64,000 bases of DNA, taken from assembly GCF_022201045.2 (NCBI RefSeq), contig NC_068557.1:7998001-8062000 (forward strand). Reading direction: 5' to 3'. The stretch comes from Citrus sinensis. Its lineage: Eukaryota > Streptophyta > Magnoliopsida > Sapindales > Rutaceae. The notes under the pieces are model-generated. The model saw only the letters and a list, made by a program, of their open reading frames with translations. It did no database searches and had not been told where the DNA came from. Positions within the stretch are counted from its first letter, which is position 1; each line of letters starts with the position of its first letter. Positions 10,245 to 23,435 of this stretch are shown piece after piece. Made by a program: the position numbers and the translations under genes.

Positions 10245-13121
10245 ATGGGCTCTCCAGTGGAAGCCACCAATTCAACTTCTCCTCCATGCTCTCCTGCGTC
10301 ACAATCAAATGGTAGCATGGCAAAGATGACACCTACACCAGTAAGAACAGCGCAAAATACAGCTTCAAACTGGCTCAAAACTGTTATTGCTCCTCTTCCT
10401 TCGAAGCCATCCGCTGAATTGGAGAAATTCCTTTCATTGGGTAGTGTTAGCATAGCTAATGAGGTAGAAAGCGGAGCAAATATAGTGCTGGAGGCCATAT
10501 TTCCGAGTATTAAATTGGGAGAAAGGCTTTTTAATTGGAGTCTTTTAAATGTTAATTTGATGGATAGCTTGTGGTCAGGACAGGAGCGAACTGAAGCTCT
10601 GAAATTGTACTACAAGGTGTTGGAATCAATTTGTGCATCAGAAGCTGGAAAGTCGAGTTCGAGAGATTTGAGTGGTCTGCTAACAAATGAGAAGTTCCAT
10701 AGATGCATGCTTGCTTGTTCAGCTGAGCTGGTTTCGATGGCACGTACTAGAGTCAGTATATTGTTTCCATTGATCTTGGAGAGAGCTGGCATAACAGCAT
10801 TTGATATGTGCAAGGTGACAGAGAGCTTCATTAGACATGAAGATTCCCTTCCTAGAGAATTGATGCGACACTTGAATTCTTTGGAAGAAACAATGTTAGA
10901 GAGCATGGTGTGGGAGAAAGGTTCGTCGTTGTACAATTCATTGATTGCTTCAAGACCAGATCTTCAAGAGGAAATAAAGCGATTAAAGTTGCTAGCTGAG
11001 CCTATGCCATCACTACATGAAATTTCCATGAATAATCATCTTGCTTCTGGAGTCTTGGCATATCAACATAATTTGCATAAGCACAAGCCATCAACAGGTA
11101 ATGACTTTCTCAGTCAGCTAACAATAACTTGTATCCCAAGAAACTTCTTAATAAAATGAAGTTTATCGCTTGCTCCCTATCTCAGGTAACAACGGAATGA
11201 AGAGACTGTGTGATGAGAATGGCAGTAAGCTCACAAAACACAATTCCTATGCAACAGCAATGAAGGTTGATTCACCAGTTGTGGACAGTCACCAAGTAAA
11301 GCTGCAACCAGTAACCCCATCTTCGCAAACGGCATTTATGAGGCACGATCTTTTTGTGAATTGATTTTTATTGAATGAGGGATCATAGTCCAGTTTAGAT
11401 GTTACTACGTTCTTTTATCTGTTGAAAATCTCAGAATTGTTCATTTCTATTTACAGCCCTGTGCAATCAAAGACACCGAAAGATGGGGGTATCAAAATGG
11501 ATGCTGCAGTCACTTTTCTTTTTAACAAGGTATAGTAGGCATTGGCCAACTATTGCAATCAGTGTTACAATACAATAAAAAATATAAAAAATAAAAGATA
11601 CAGATTCTTTCATGTACATTCCAAAGACTTCCCACCGGCTAATCAAACTTCACAGTGCTTTTATATTGAAGGTAAATAAGCTAAAAGGAATAGTCTTTCT
11701 TTGCAGATGACTAAGTTAGGTGCTGTTCGAATAAATAGTATGGCTGAGAGGCTGAAACTGTCACAGCAAATCAGGGAGAAAACTTATTTGCTTTTCAGAC
11801 AGATACTGGTTGAAAAAACTTACCTTTTCTTCAACCGACATATTGACCTCATCATACTCTGCTGTTTCTGTGGAGTCGCTAAGGTTTGAATGGGTTATTT
11901 TGGCAAGCAATGATAAATGCTCTGTTGTTCATCCTTCTTCCATTCATTCTGAGTTTATTTCGTGGCTTGCAGATTAATAAGTTAAAGCTGAAATTTGAAG
12001 AAATCACTGACAATTATGTTAAGGAACCGCAATGCAGATCTCAAGATTTTGGCTTTGTTTTTGCCGGCTGGTTATCTAAGCACAAAGGAGTATGTTAATC
12101 ATCTCAATGTTTTTCTTTCCCCTTTTTTTTGCTTTTTCTCTACATATCAGTTTTTCAGCGAAGCTTATACAACCTGTGTGTCTGTTGAAACAGAAAAATA
12201 GAGAGAATTACAAAAGCATTGATGCATTTTACAACAAAGTATTCATTCTAAACGTAGTTTCTTTAGTAAAGGATATTGGCTCTACTGAAGCACCGAAACA
12301 AGTTCCTGAGGCTGACAACGGTATGCTTCCTCTATTTTCTCTGCTTTGCTCTTGTTAATTTTTTCAAATTTTCTTTCTTTGACAAAACTATTCATCGAAA
12401 TAAATTTTCTGTTCCGCTGGTAGATATTTGTCCCAAGACACCGCCGCAGCCATCCCCATTTCCAAGAATACCCGATATCTCTCCAAAGAAGGTGTCTCCA
12501 TCACAGAATGTCTATCTCTCTCCGCTGAAACCATCAAAGGCAAGCAAGTTCTGCCCTGTAAATGCTTAGTTAAACTTCCCTTTTCATCCATAATTTGCTC
12601 TAACTTGTTTGTAATGTTCACCAGAAGGATGCTTTGAACTCTCATCTGGGCAAAAGCTACTATGCTTACTTTGGGGAGAGTACTAGTGCTTACCAAAGCC
12701 CTTCAAAGGATCTTGATGCTATCAACAAGCGCATAAACAGGTATGTTAATCTTGAATTGGGAATCGACAGTGTTAATGTCACATTAGTTTATATGGTCAA
12801 TCTCTACGCATCGTCTTACTTTAATTGTTCGAGGATGTGATACCCTTTGCCATGCAAGACACCTTTCACATGATTTCATCGTCTTCATAGGGTGTCTTTA
12901 AAAGACCCGAAACTCTGGCACACAAGCTGATGATCTTCATTCTTGTTTCATTTTCCAGCACCAACAAGCGAAGACGTACGTTGAACTTTGATGATGTTAA
13001 TCCGGCTTTGATCAGTGACGCTGTGGTGGCCAAAGTCTCTTATTTGAAAATGATAAACGTGCTCAATGATGGGAACCCTTTTTTCACTTCTCTTACTATT
13101 TTAACTAACGATCTTCTGTAG
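10245..13121 (+). CDS. RBR: retinoblastoma-related protein, N-terminally truncated (pocket A/B and C-terminus only)
   Basis: join(10245..11097,11186..11342,11457..11529,11707..11883,11973..12089,12194..12320,12424..12539,12625..12740,12959..13121), every junction in phase, giving 632 residues against about 1,000 for normal plant RBR. Pocket A covers about residues 28-270 ([68 protein letters not shown]). Pocket B covers about 362-500 ([38 protein letters not shown]). The C-terminal tail keeps [30 protein letters not shown] and [17 protein letters not shown], with several SP/TP sites for CDKs. The N-terminal domain is absent; the first exon starts where family members read KRK..MASP. Two introns have GC donors. 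Family role: binds E2F/DP and LxCxE partners to hold cells in G1. It may be a pocket-only paralogue or a decaying one; the pocket sequence looks constrained. The start ATG at 10,245 is inferred. Confidence 0.85.
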
Positions 13122-14097
13122 CAAAAGTTACCAAAGATAGGCCAGCTCAAAGGCTGGGGCTATGATAGATAAGTATGGGACTTGCGAGTGCTTTGGATAC
13201 ATCATACATAATAAAGATAAAGAGTAATAAATGAGGACATTTTCTTCAAAAACACTCCCAAAACTGTTTGTATTCGTGTAAATGATAAAATTTTTTCTCA
13301 TTCATTTTTCATCAACTCTTATGCAAGCAATTGTTTATATTCTTCTCTTATGTCAATAAATCAGGAATTTATAGGACCCGTAATTCAGTGTTTGTTTCCT
13401 CTTTCAAGCCCTCTCCACTCTTCTTCCTTCTCGTGATACTAGTTACACATTACCTAAAAGATCTTCAACTCAATACATATCAAAAGTATCCCAAGAATGT
13501 TGTAGCAGCACAAGCAAAACGTCGGACAAAAAGGCAAGCACGATTTTCAGAACTTGTAATCACAAAAATTCTCATTTTCAATTTTCTTCAAAACTACTGC
13601 AGAAGTAAAACTCGATGAATGGAGAAACTCCCTATTAGGAGCTAATGTATTTGTAGCATCGTCTCTCACATCATCCAATCCAAGTGCCGGTGGCAAGTAA
13701 TAGCAAACCAACCAGTGATATCCCTAAGCACGGTGCATACGTTAGATAACATTCGGCAAGCAAAGCTGAAAAATCAACTGGTTCTTCGAGATTATTACTA
13801 TGTTGAAAGCCAGCCATATGTTCAACATTGAATTCTATCTATCATTCATAGAAAAACCTAACAAGTCGTTAAATGAAATGACAATATTATCGATACATCA
13901 AAAGAACAATTGAAAATGGGAGAAAGGAAGCTTCTTTATGAATTACCTGCAACAAGAGTCTATTTAACATACATGCGTTCAGCTTACATTCCACCCCAAC
14001 AGGAAAGACAAGATGCCTCCTTATGCACCCTCTCAAAATTATGACTGGCATCGACCAAGGATGATAGACCCTTTTTCATTTTTCATAATTTATCTAA
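13122..14097. other. convergent 3' region between RBR-like and KUP4
   Basis: Contains the RBR-like 3'UTR (AATAAA at about 13,210) and the KUP4 3'UTR on the other strand (down to about 13,980). Between them is AT-rich DNA with no recognised gene. Confidence 0.55.
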
Positions 14098-17000
14098 CTA
14101 AACATAGTATATCATGCCAACTTCAATGAGGCTGATGTGGGGGATGTTTAGTGCAACAGAAGGGCCCCTGCAGTTCTTCCGAAGAAATGAATACAAGATA
14201 TCAATCATAAACCTTTTCACAAATGAGGATGATCTCCTAGCCTTCACATAGGAGTGACCCATTATGTAAGCAATTCCAGCTTCCTTGGCCTGGATCAAAT
14301 CCATCAGCTCTTCCCTCACTGCAGGATCCATTCCAGGATCTGATGGTAACTGAAACCTCACCTGCCGCCTCCTGACTGGATTATCCTCATCAAAAACAGA
14401 TTGCAAACTCTGAAGAGTTAAAGATTTGCTGCTCTGGATGGAGCTGCTCGAACCAATATCCTCTTCTTGTACAGATATTATCAGGTTCGTGCTTGATTCA
14501 ACATTTCTGGTGCTTATAACAGCCATCCTTCCATCCAATGAAGACTCGCTACTAGAAAACTGTGGCTCTTCTGCCTCCATCTGGATGAACTCTGCTATAC
14601 TTTGAATGAGCTGGTTCTCAAAATTGCCATCATCACGCTGAACATCTTTGTAACCATACCTCACTATGCACCTATACATACGGTACGGCCGAGGGCAAAC
14701 ACGGCCAATAAGGAAGCGTTCCTCAGGAGAAACATATGGCACTGGAACTGATTTTACACAAACAAATACCAGCACCTTATGAAATGCTGGCAGGTTTGTT
14801 ACAAAGTGAGAGAAGATTGCAGGGACCCCCGTTGCCAATTCTGAGTATATAAGGCCAATACCAGGCACACGGACGATACCAAGGCTGGGGCCCAGACCAA
14901 GTAACCATCTTAAGGAAACTTTGTTATGCAGGTCAAAATTGTACTTCTTGCGAGTTCCATAATGCCAAATGTACATAACAACCATAAAGACAGAGGAGAG
15001 CACAAGAGGGACCCATCCTCCTTGAGGCACTTTAATAAATGCTGCTGATAGGTAAACACCTTCAATGGCCAAGAAGAATAAAAGGAATGCCCCAGCCAGA
15101 AAGATACTTTTATACCAGACAAAGATTATGATAAGTGCCATGAGAAATGTTGTGATGAACATAACTGTCATGCAAGCAAGTCCTGGGTACCCAAAAATAA
15201 AAATAATGCTAAGCAGAACATCCATAAAAAACTGATGTTATGTCCGATGAAGTCACAGGTAATGTGAAGTTTAAAATAATGATATTAGACAATAGACTAG
15301 TAACAAAAGATGGAGACTCTGACAGTGAAGAAAGACTAACCATAAGCATTTCCAATTAAAGTTGTGTCCTGAAACCCAATAGTTATAGCAAGAGTAAGGA
15401 TCATCAGGATCCAGTTTATTTCTGGGATATATATCTGCCCATATATATGTCTTGAGGTATGAACAACCTTGACTCGTGGAAAGCAACCAAGGGAATGGCA
15501 CTGTTTGACGATAGAGAAAGTAGCAGTAATAATAGCCTGACTCCCAACAATGGCTGAAAGCGTGGCAACAACAAAGACAGGCCAAAATACAGGTTCTGCA
15601 GAAAAAGTATAGAAAGCAAAATTAAATCAACTCAAAACTTGAGAGCAGAATATAGGATTAATTTTACATCTTCTTAATATGACTAACCAGGTATAGAGTC
15701 ATAAAAACTGTTTGGAATTTTATCAAGGTTTTTTGACAAGTAAGCAGCCTGACCCATGTATTGCACTACCAAACAAGGATATACGAAAAATGTGAATGCG
15801 AGCTGCAAAGGCAAACTGTCAGTCAGTTTTCCACCACATGCAAAAACTTCTAACGTAGCTGCCAGAAACATGAGTCCAACTCACCCTGATTGACAAGGCA
15901 GTGAAATGACCAAGGTCTGCAAACATAGCTTCAGTACCTGATGACACCCAAAAACGCTCAGTTGTGATAGAATTGGGAACATAGAATATTGAATCAGTAT
16001 CTGATATTTAAGGACTTGGATAATTATAACCAACCAAGAAAAAACCTTCAACACACAGTTCATATGATGAGTTGCACTATTTATCCAGCAATTTGGTAAC
16101 ATCATGATGCAGAGCTTAGTAAAGATTGTGTATAACCAGATCCAACCTACCAGTTATGCAGAGAAGGAGCCCTCCAAGAGAAATCCAACCAGTTTTACCA
16201 GTCTCTCTAAAATACTTGATGATGTAAAGTGGAGAAATGGCAGAAATGACCTTTGGATTCCAATGTATGACATTGTACAAACCAACAGCAAAAATTGAAA
16301 TCAGCCAGACGATTATAATTGGTGCAAACATGACAGCCACTTTGTGAGTGCCAAAGTGCTGCAGAGCAAACAGGCCCACCAATATAACACAAGCAAGTAT
16401 CAACAGTTCACCTACAAAAATAGGTAGCATACTTTGTCACAAGCAAACCAAGCCTGATGCCCTAGAGAAACATAAAAGTATCAATATGTATCTCTGTCCT
16501 GAAACAAAAAGTTATATTAAGTGATTGTGGGTAAAAGAAAACTGGATTACCATCAGTCAGTTTGTTTTCTGTAACTTGTAGCCCAGACACTGATGATAGA
16601 ACTGCAAGTGAAATGTAAAACGTAAATATATGTATTTTTTTTTTTAAAAAAAAAAAGAGCCTAGTTAAGAATAAATTATGAGATTACAGCAGACTAAGTT
16701 TATACAACTCCGAGTAACAACTAATATTAAGAAAATGTCACTGACATTACATACGAGCTTATACGACTTGGATTCTAGAATGATAAATGAATAAATTGAA
16801 ATCTGTCCACAAAAAAAAATTATGTGCAAGTTAGAACATATGAACAAATTGAAAGCCCATGATTCCACCACCATCAACGCTGGCAAACAACTGAAAATTT
16901 GTTCCTGTAATAAAACCATGTATAATGAAATACAATACAAAGTGGGGATATACAGTTTCTACCCCAACTGAATAAAGTATATAACAAGGCACTCATATAA

Positions 17001-19686
17001 ACACATTGGTTGTACCCCATTAGGTGGGATGCAAAGTTATCCCAACTTTGCAAATATAGGATTATTGGAAAATCATTAGAAATGGTAAACTGTAGTCTGA
17101 CAGGGTGATTCAGTTATCTATAATCTACCCATAACAGTCTAAGCTAGTGGAATTACCCTGTAATTTTAACAAGTAGAGGGATTATACTGTTTAACTTGTA
17201 TGAGAGATTATTGATAAAGAAAGTGAAGTGGGTATTATATTGTTTAAGTTGCTTACTCAACTCCAATTTAAAATAAAAAAAAATAAAAAAAAAGGTAACA
17301 GATTGACAAAATATGTTCCAGTTCAACAGTCAATAATTGCAATGGCATCAGATAGCCATATATAAAAACTTGAACTCACTATCTTTTAACAACCCTAAAC
17401 TAAAAACCCCATACTAGGAACTTACCTGATATTGCGGGAGTGAGCACACCATCACCTATGACCATACAAGCACCAAAAAGAACCACAACTAGTAGGACTG
17501 TCCGTAACTTCTTATGCTTCTCCAAGAATCTCTTAAAAGGAGAAGAGCCAACAGCATGCACTGCATTGCCATACTTGTAGGTTGAGAGCTCCTCATCAGC
17601 TGCTTGTTGATTTGGAAGTAGGCTAAACTTTGCATGCCTACACAGCAATGAGTAAAGAGCAAATGTGCCACCTGACATGAATTAGATATGCATAAGCTCT
17701 AAGGCATGGAGAATAAACCATCCAAATACAAAATCTAAGTCTCACCACACCTTCACCGTTATCATCTGCACTCAGGACAATAAAGATATACTTGAGCAAG
17801 GGTATTAACGTAAGCGTCCAAAAAATCAAGGAAAATGCACCAAGTATTGTTTCCTCACTCTCCTTTTCATCCAGCCTCCCTGAAAATGCGCTGGAATAAA
17901 CATAGAGAGGTGAAGTGCTCAGATCTCCATAAACTACTCCTAGACTTTGGTATGCTAATAGTAGATTCCTCGAGAGATTTGGCCATGAAAGCTGCAATGC
18001 AACAGAATCACAGTTAACCTTCAACTAATCAGGAACTTAAGTCTTAATAGAATGCAATTTCCAGGAAAATTGTAATGATCATAATATCAAAAAGTCATGC
18101 TATGCATCAAGTTCAAATCATATTATCTCAAAGTGCAGCTGATCACCAATGCTATAAACATTTGACAGAGAATAAATATAATAATTTACAAATAAAAAAA
18201 AGAGCAACATTGTCTAAAAAATTAGTGGAAACAACAGCACACGTTAATATGTTTTTCCCAATGTAAGTAAAATATTTAAAGAAAAGCACATACAAAGCAT
18301 GGTCAAACTTATTTAGATGCAAGAAAAGTACCTAAAATAGGGAAGCCTTTCTTCAAATACACGTAAACTTATTCAAATTGCCTTCCGAGTTTAATACTAA
18401 TTTTTAGAGAATGACTTTCATGATTCTAAGTAATAGTGTCCTAAATTCATACCAAGTGTTTTTTCAATTTTACTAGAATTGTAAAGCAGAAAACAGATTA
18501 CAAAAACAGTATAGCACCTACATCCTCAAATTTTGAGACATTGACCTCCGGAGAAAGAAAAACTGAGAATTCAAACATAATTATTAACTAGGATATCCCC
18601 AAATTCTGAGACTTGATATAGGAAAGGAATTGGATCTGCATTAATTTTTTCTTATTCCATAGTGATTGGCCACCCATAACATCATTGTTAATGGGAGATA
18701 ATAACCTCCAGTGTTGTGAGCTGTCTTTAATGCATATGAATAGATTAGTTTCCGAGAAGATTTAGCAAGAGAGACTAGCAGCTTCCATATTATTTTTCAC
18801 TTTAGTCATGTATCACCTGAGCTATATGAATTCTACAATAATTCCACACCCTACACATGCCAAAACAAATAGATATGTTCCACTTTATGGTATAGAGCAT
18901 AACCCCACAAGAACCCATGAAGCATCAAATAAAAATGAAAACCGGCAAACAACAACATGCCCCACATGACACAATACAATTAGTTGGTTGAATTATAACT
19001 CAAGTATGAATTAGGGCTTCAAACTCAAAGCCTTGTGTCCTAATCATTATCAGGAAAAAAAAAAAAAAATTCATCGAAACTCATTTCCCTTGTTGATATA
19101 CATGCACTCAAAAGATTCTATCAAAAATAAAAGTAAAGCTCAGGTCTTGACCGAAAACATAAATATCCAAGATTTTGAAACATGCATGGACACACACTCC
19201 AAATCAAACCGAGTTAGTTCAAGTATTCAAACTAAACAATTAATAAGTTGAGTAACACAAGAGAATCACTATTAAAAACACAAGTTCATTATATCAAACA
19301 GTAAAACATTTACTTTAATGAATCAAATTTCACTAACTCAATCAGTAGTAGCTGAAATACAAACTATTAAAGCCAAAAAAATATATATATATTCCAATCA
19401 ATCACTCCCCCAAATCATAGTTCATCAATAAACATACCCCAAAAAAAAAAAAAAAAAAAACAGTTCAATTCACTAAGAAAACAGATAAAATCAAAGAATT
19501 AAGCTAAAGAAAAAAGTTAATAAACGAACCAAACTCATAGCAACAAAAACATGAAATGAAAAGGAAACAATAAAAGGGAAAATGTTAAGTAACAATTAAA
19601 TAAAATAAAAGGTATATAAATAAAGAAAGAAAAGGGCTAACCTGAGAGGGGTTACGAGGAGGGGAAAGGCCAGATTCCGGCTCCAT
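14098..19686 (-). CDS. KUP4: potassium transporter, KUP/HAK/KT family, KUP4/TRH1 (KT3) orthologue
   Basis: Nine exons: complement(join(14098..15182,15341..15595,15688..15802,15885..15937,16151..16411,16551..16601,17426..17671,17751..17991,19642..19686)). All are in phase, 783 residues, the usual length (Arabidopsis KUP4 is 775). The N-terminus [15 protein letters not shown] is a short first exon. It is followed by the family signature [58 protein letters not shown] and [19 protein letters not shown], about 12 membrane spans, and a long cytosolic tail ending [16 protein letters not shown]. It mediates proton-coupled or high-affinity K+ uptake at membranes; the Arabidopsis orthologue affects root-hair growth and auxin distribution. 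The exon 2 donor was chosen as GAAG|GTGTGG because it restores GEGGTF. One conserved Arg in GFRD is Gln here. The gene looks intact. Confidence 0.95.
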
Positions 19687-19804
19687 AGGGAGAGAAATAT
19701 TCTCACACTCTCTGTCTCTCAAGAAACTAAAAACGGATTACTGTGTTTAATTAAATGATGATTAATTCCGTAATTATCACTGCAAAATCTAAATCAGTCC
19801 GTTC

Positions 19805-19814
19805 AATTTATAAA
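19805..19814 (-). promoter_or_regulatory. candidate TATA box of KUP4
   Basis: TTTATAAATT on the minus strand lies about 120 bp upstream of the KUP4 ATG. Position is reasonable for a 5'UTR of about 90 nt; no other support. Confidence 0.35.
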
Positions 19815-20011
19815 GAGCAACCGGTTCGACTCACAATCGGGCATCTGGTATCGTCTCGTGTCGTCTCCCCAGCTCCCTCTCTCCAAACGGACCTCTTTTA
19901 CTTATATAATCGAATCCATTATTGCTCTTTGCGCCTTTCAAACTCACGCGACTCCACGCGCCTGGGACTCGTTTTCAAATGAGTTTAGACAAGGACTAGA
20001 TTTGGAAATAT

Positions 20012-20012
20012 C

Positions 20013-20045
<33 letters not shown>

Positions 20046-20046
20046 C
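20012..20046. repeat. (TA)n microsatellite
   Basis: About 15 uninterrupted TA units followed by a short AT-rich decay. Confidence 0.95.
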
Positions 20047-20121
20047 ATTTTTTAAATAGAAAATTTTCAATCAGAATCCATAATCATATTAAAATCAACG
20101 ATTAATAAAAAAAAGTACGGA

Positions 20122-20368
20122 CTCTAATATAATTAAGGATTCGTTATTAGGAATCTATTTTATTTTTAAAATGGTAATTTCTTATTTTTTGATTATTCTC
20201 TTAATTCCAAAATATTACAAGTTATCTTACCTTATAAAAATCTCTAATATAACTAAGGATTCTTTATTAGAAACCCACTTTATGTTTAAAATAATAATTT
20301 TTTATTTTTTTATTATTCTCTTAATTACAATTTACAAGATATTACAAGTTGTCCTACCATATAAAAAT
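20122..20368. repeat. two-copy tandem duplication, 120-bp period
   Basis: Copy 1 starts CTCTAATATAATTAAGGATT at 20,122 and copy 2 starts CTCTAATATAACTAAGGATT at 20,242. Both run through TTATTATTCTCTTAATT-like and CATATAAAAATTT-like blocks with point changes and one small indel. No coding potential. Confidence 0.85.
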
Positions 20369-20506
20369 TTCAAAGATTTTTATAATAAATTATTGAAATA
20401 CTTAAACCTTTTTAATATTTAATATTATAATTCATACTTAGCATGTAACATTGACCTTTACTCTTTTATCATTTGTATTACGTGGGGGTTTTAATCAAGT
20501 AAGGGT

Positions 20507-20750
20507 GCGTTTAAGATTAAAATTGGAAAGTTGTAAATTAAAAATTACAACATTAAAGTGTTTGGTAAACACTAACTGTTGTATCGTGAAAAATTTATTA
20601 TTATGCAAATATCTTTAATAATGTTGAAATGATTTGAAGTAAATTTATATTTATTTCAAATTATTAACTTTTATTTTATACTTATAGTTTTTTTTTTCAC
20701 AACAATTATAATTTAAAAGTTACATCAACTCAATCACAAATAAACTCAAA
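20507..20750. mobile_element. MITE, GGTGCGTTT...family, copy 1
   Basis: Begins GGGTGCGTTTAAGATTAAAA and ends with an inverted-repeat-like ACTCAATCACAAATAAACTC. It shares the internal words GTTTGGTAAACACTAACT and ATCTTTAATAAT with the copy at 26,565. AT-rich core without coding. Confidence 0.55.
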
Positions 20751-21940
20751 GGAGAGTGTTGTTGCACACGCGGAGCTCTTCCAAAAAAATAATATCGAAG
20801 TATATGTTTAATAAAATGTGCTAAATACGGTGTTGGTGTAGTGAGTATCAAATTACTATAAGATGCGATAAGATTATGCGTAATTGGATAATGGACACGA
20901 TGGCAATAAGTCAAGACTTATAATGGCCCGACAGTAATAATGTTCCGGCAAAGACTAATTCCATATTCTCTTCCATTTATCAACAATATCAATTATGACA
21001 CCACTGTTAAACTTTTTTCGGTGGTGCCTTTCAATCCGAAGTTCGTGCACGTAATTTGTTTGCTTGCTTGACGTGAAAAAGATAAAGCCTTTTGTTTTCA
21101 AGGAGCGGCTTGTATTATCAAATGTTTGAATGGGAATATGAAAATATCAAGTTTATCACATGATTTTGAGAAGGTGGTTATATAAGGGATTTACATGTTA
21201 ATTTGAGTAATAATACTGATATCAATTATCTATTGGATAATGGAGTCCAGCTATATTACAACTGTAGCACAGTACTACAATTACTTTCAACCATTAAATC
21301 CAACTAATGCAATTGTACAACTACAAATTCAATGGCTGGTTGCAACATAGTTTTATCTTGGATAATAACATAATTAAATAAGTCATTTTATGTCTTATGA
21401 CGATTTATTATCTAATAAATAAATAGTAAATTATTTTTAATAAAAATTTCTTAATATATCCTACAGAAAGTATGTAATTATTGATGTTTATTTAAACCGA
21501 AGCATTACACATTCAGAAATCAAAAATCAAAATGAGGTGTTGTTTTTGTTCTTGCATGAGCGTGTGAGCAAATTTTAGACGTAACGAGTATTATATCATG
21601 GGCCATCGCAGTTTTCTTTTTTCCTACAATAATTCAGCAACATTTTCATTTACTTTTTTTTTATAATTCTATTTCGTTTGAATATTAAAAAATAATAATA
21701 TTGTTAACGGACGTCTTCAATACGTGCAAAAAACAAATTCTTATCTCTTTTTTTTTTTTTTTGCCTCCACGTAATGCGCAGAGATGAGTTATTTCCATTA
21801 TTCCGGGTGACGTTAATTATGCCCCTTCTTCTATATTGCCCCACGTTTTGGACGCGGGAAACTGGTGGCTGAGATGACAAGACAAGTGAAGTGACGCTCA
21901 GCGCGTGAATTCCAACGGCTACGTGAGTGCGTGGACTTCA
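20751..21940. other. gene-free spacer
   Basis: AT-rich sequence with T tracts (near 21,655 and 21,751). No gene or well-bounded repeat recognised. Confidence 0.5.
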
Positions 21941-21948
21941 GTCTCAAC

Positions 21949-22963
21949 TAGGGATAGCAATGGGGAGGGGAGGGGAGGGGAGGGGACCAATCTCCCCGTA
22001 CCCATTCCCATATTTTACGTATGTCCCCGTCCCCTCCCCATTCCCGTCAGAATTATTTGAGAGAATCTTCATCCCCTCTCTGAATAATAACAGGGGATCC
22101 CCAAGAATCCCCGATCCCCGAATAACTAATACATTTTTTGTTTTCGATTTTGAGTTAATCATATTAAAATAAAAAATTCAAATAAAAGTAAAGTTTGAAA
22201 TATATCTTACATTAATATCCATTACAAAAGTCAGATACATTAAATTAGTAAGTAACGCAACACGTAAGAGATACAAACTTCTTTTACAAACTATCGTGAA
22301 TAAATTAATAGTCTAATACAAAATTGTTACAAATAAAATCGAATTTAGATTCAAAATTAACTTTTTCAATGGTGGCGTGGCACTTTATAAATGTGGACTA
22401 TTCCCTTTACAGCACAATAGTTAAAGTCGGAGTAAATCAAGAGCAAATATTATATTAAATTATATTAGATATTAAAATTGTGATTCGTTGTGGGTAATTA
22501 TAATATTTAAAAATAAATAAAAAATAGATTTAAATTTAAAACATTTAATGAATATTAAAATTAAAACAAAATTTTGGGCTAATAGAATGTACCCGGTTTT
22601 TTTAATATCCTAAATAAAAATTTAGAATTTTAATTAGTTAATTAGACCTAAAAGTTTAATAATATAAATATTTTGATATTTGTTATTTTTACCAATATTT
22701 ATAATTTTATAATTCAAAATTTATTATTTATTTACTAGTAATTTTAAAAAATAAAATTAAAATTAAAAATTAAAATGAGAAAATGGATAGGGGATGGGAA
22801 TTCCACCTCATCTCCGTCCCCTTCCCGAATAAGAAATTGGGTAAAAAAAATTTCTCATCTCCTCCCCAAATAAGAAATTAAATATGAAATTATCCGCATA
22901 CCCTCCTTGAATTGGAAAAATCTCTAAGAATACCCGCCTCTATAGAAATTTTTATCATCCCTA
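21949..22963. mobile_element. non-autonomous hAT element, 1,015 bp
   Basis: Terminal repeats TAGGGATAGCAAT and (from the right) TAGGGATGATAAA, G-rich and C-rich subterminal runs (GGGGA repeats), and an 8-bp target-site duplication GTCTCAAC (21,941-21,948) / GTCTTAAC (22,964-22,971) with one mismatch. The core is AT-rich with no transposase. Confidence 0.82.
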
Positions 22964-22971
22964 GTCTTAAC

Positions 22972-23427
22972 ATGATGCTTATCCCCTGTTTTGAGACCCG
23001 CGTACTGGGACCCACTTTACTAGTACCAAGCAGCCAGCAACACATGATACAGTGGAGCCGGCATAACAAAGAGGTTGCTGACGTGTGCGGCGGTGTGGCC
23101 AGTCAGGTTTGACTGGGGTGATGGGGGGCGAATAGAAACAAATTTTTAATTTTATTTATTTATTTATTTTACAAGTCTAAAGCCAAACTAACGATCAAAG
23201 AATGCGATTCGTTGTGCAAGTTCCTGGCACGTTCCTTGGATGTTCAATTTCACGAGAGAGTGAGCCGATCTGCTGATGCCTTACGTTATACAACCATTTT
23301 TTTCCCCCGGGATGACGTAGTACAACTTAGGAATATTATTAAAAATTACCTAACTTCCCTAAGGTTCGAGGCTGTTGCAAGGAGATAGTTAAAATTATTT
23401 TATTTGTAAACAAACCTCTAAGTTTTT
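22972..23427. other. spacer between two hAT elements
   Basis: Less AT-rich than its surroundings up to about 23,300. No ORF with family resemblance seen. Confidence 0.45.
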
Positions 23428-23435
23428 GCTCCATT

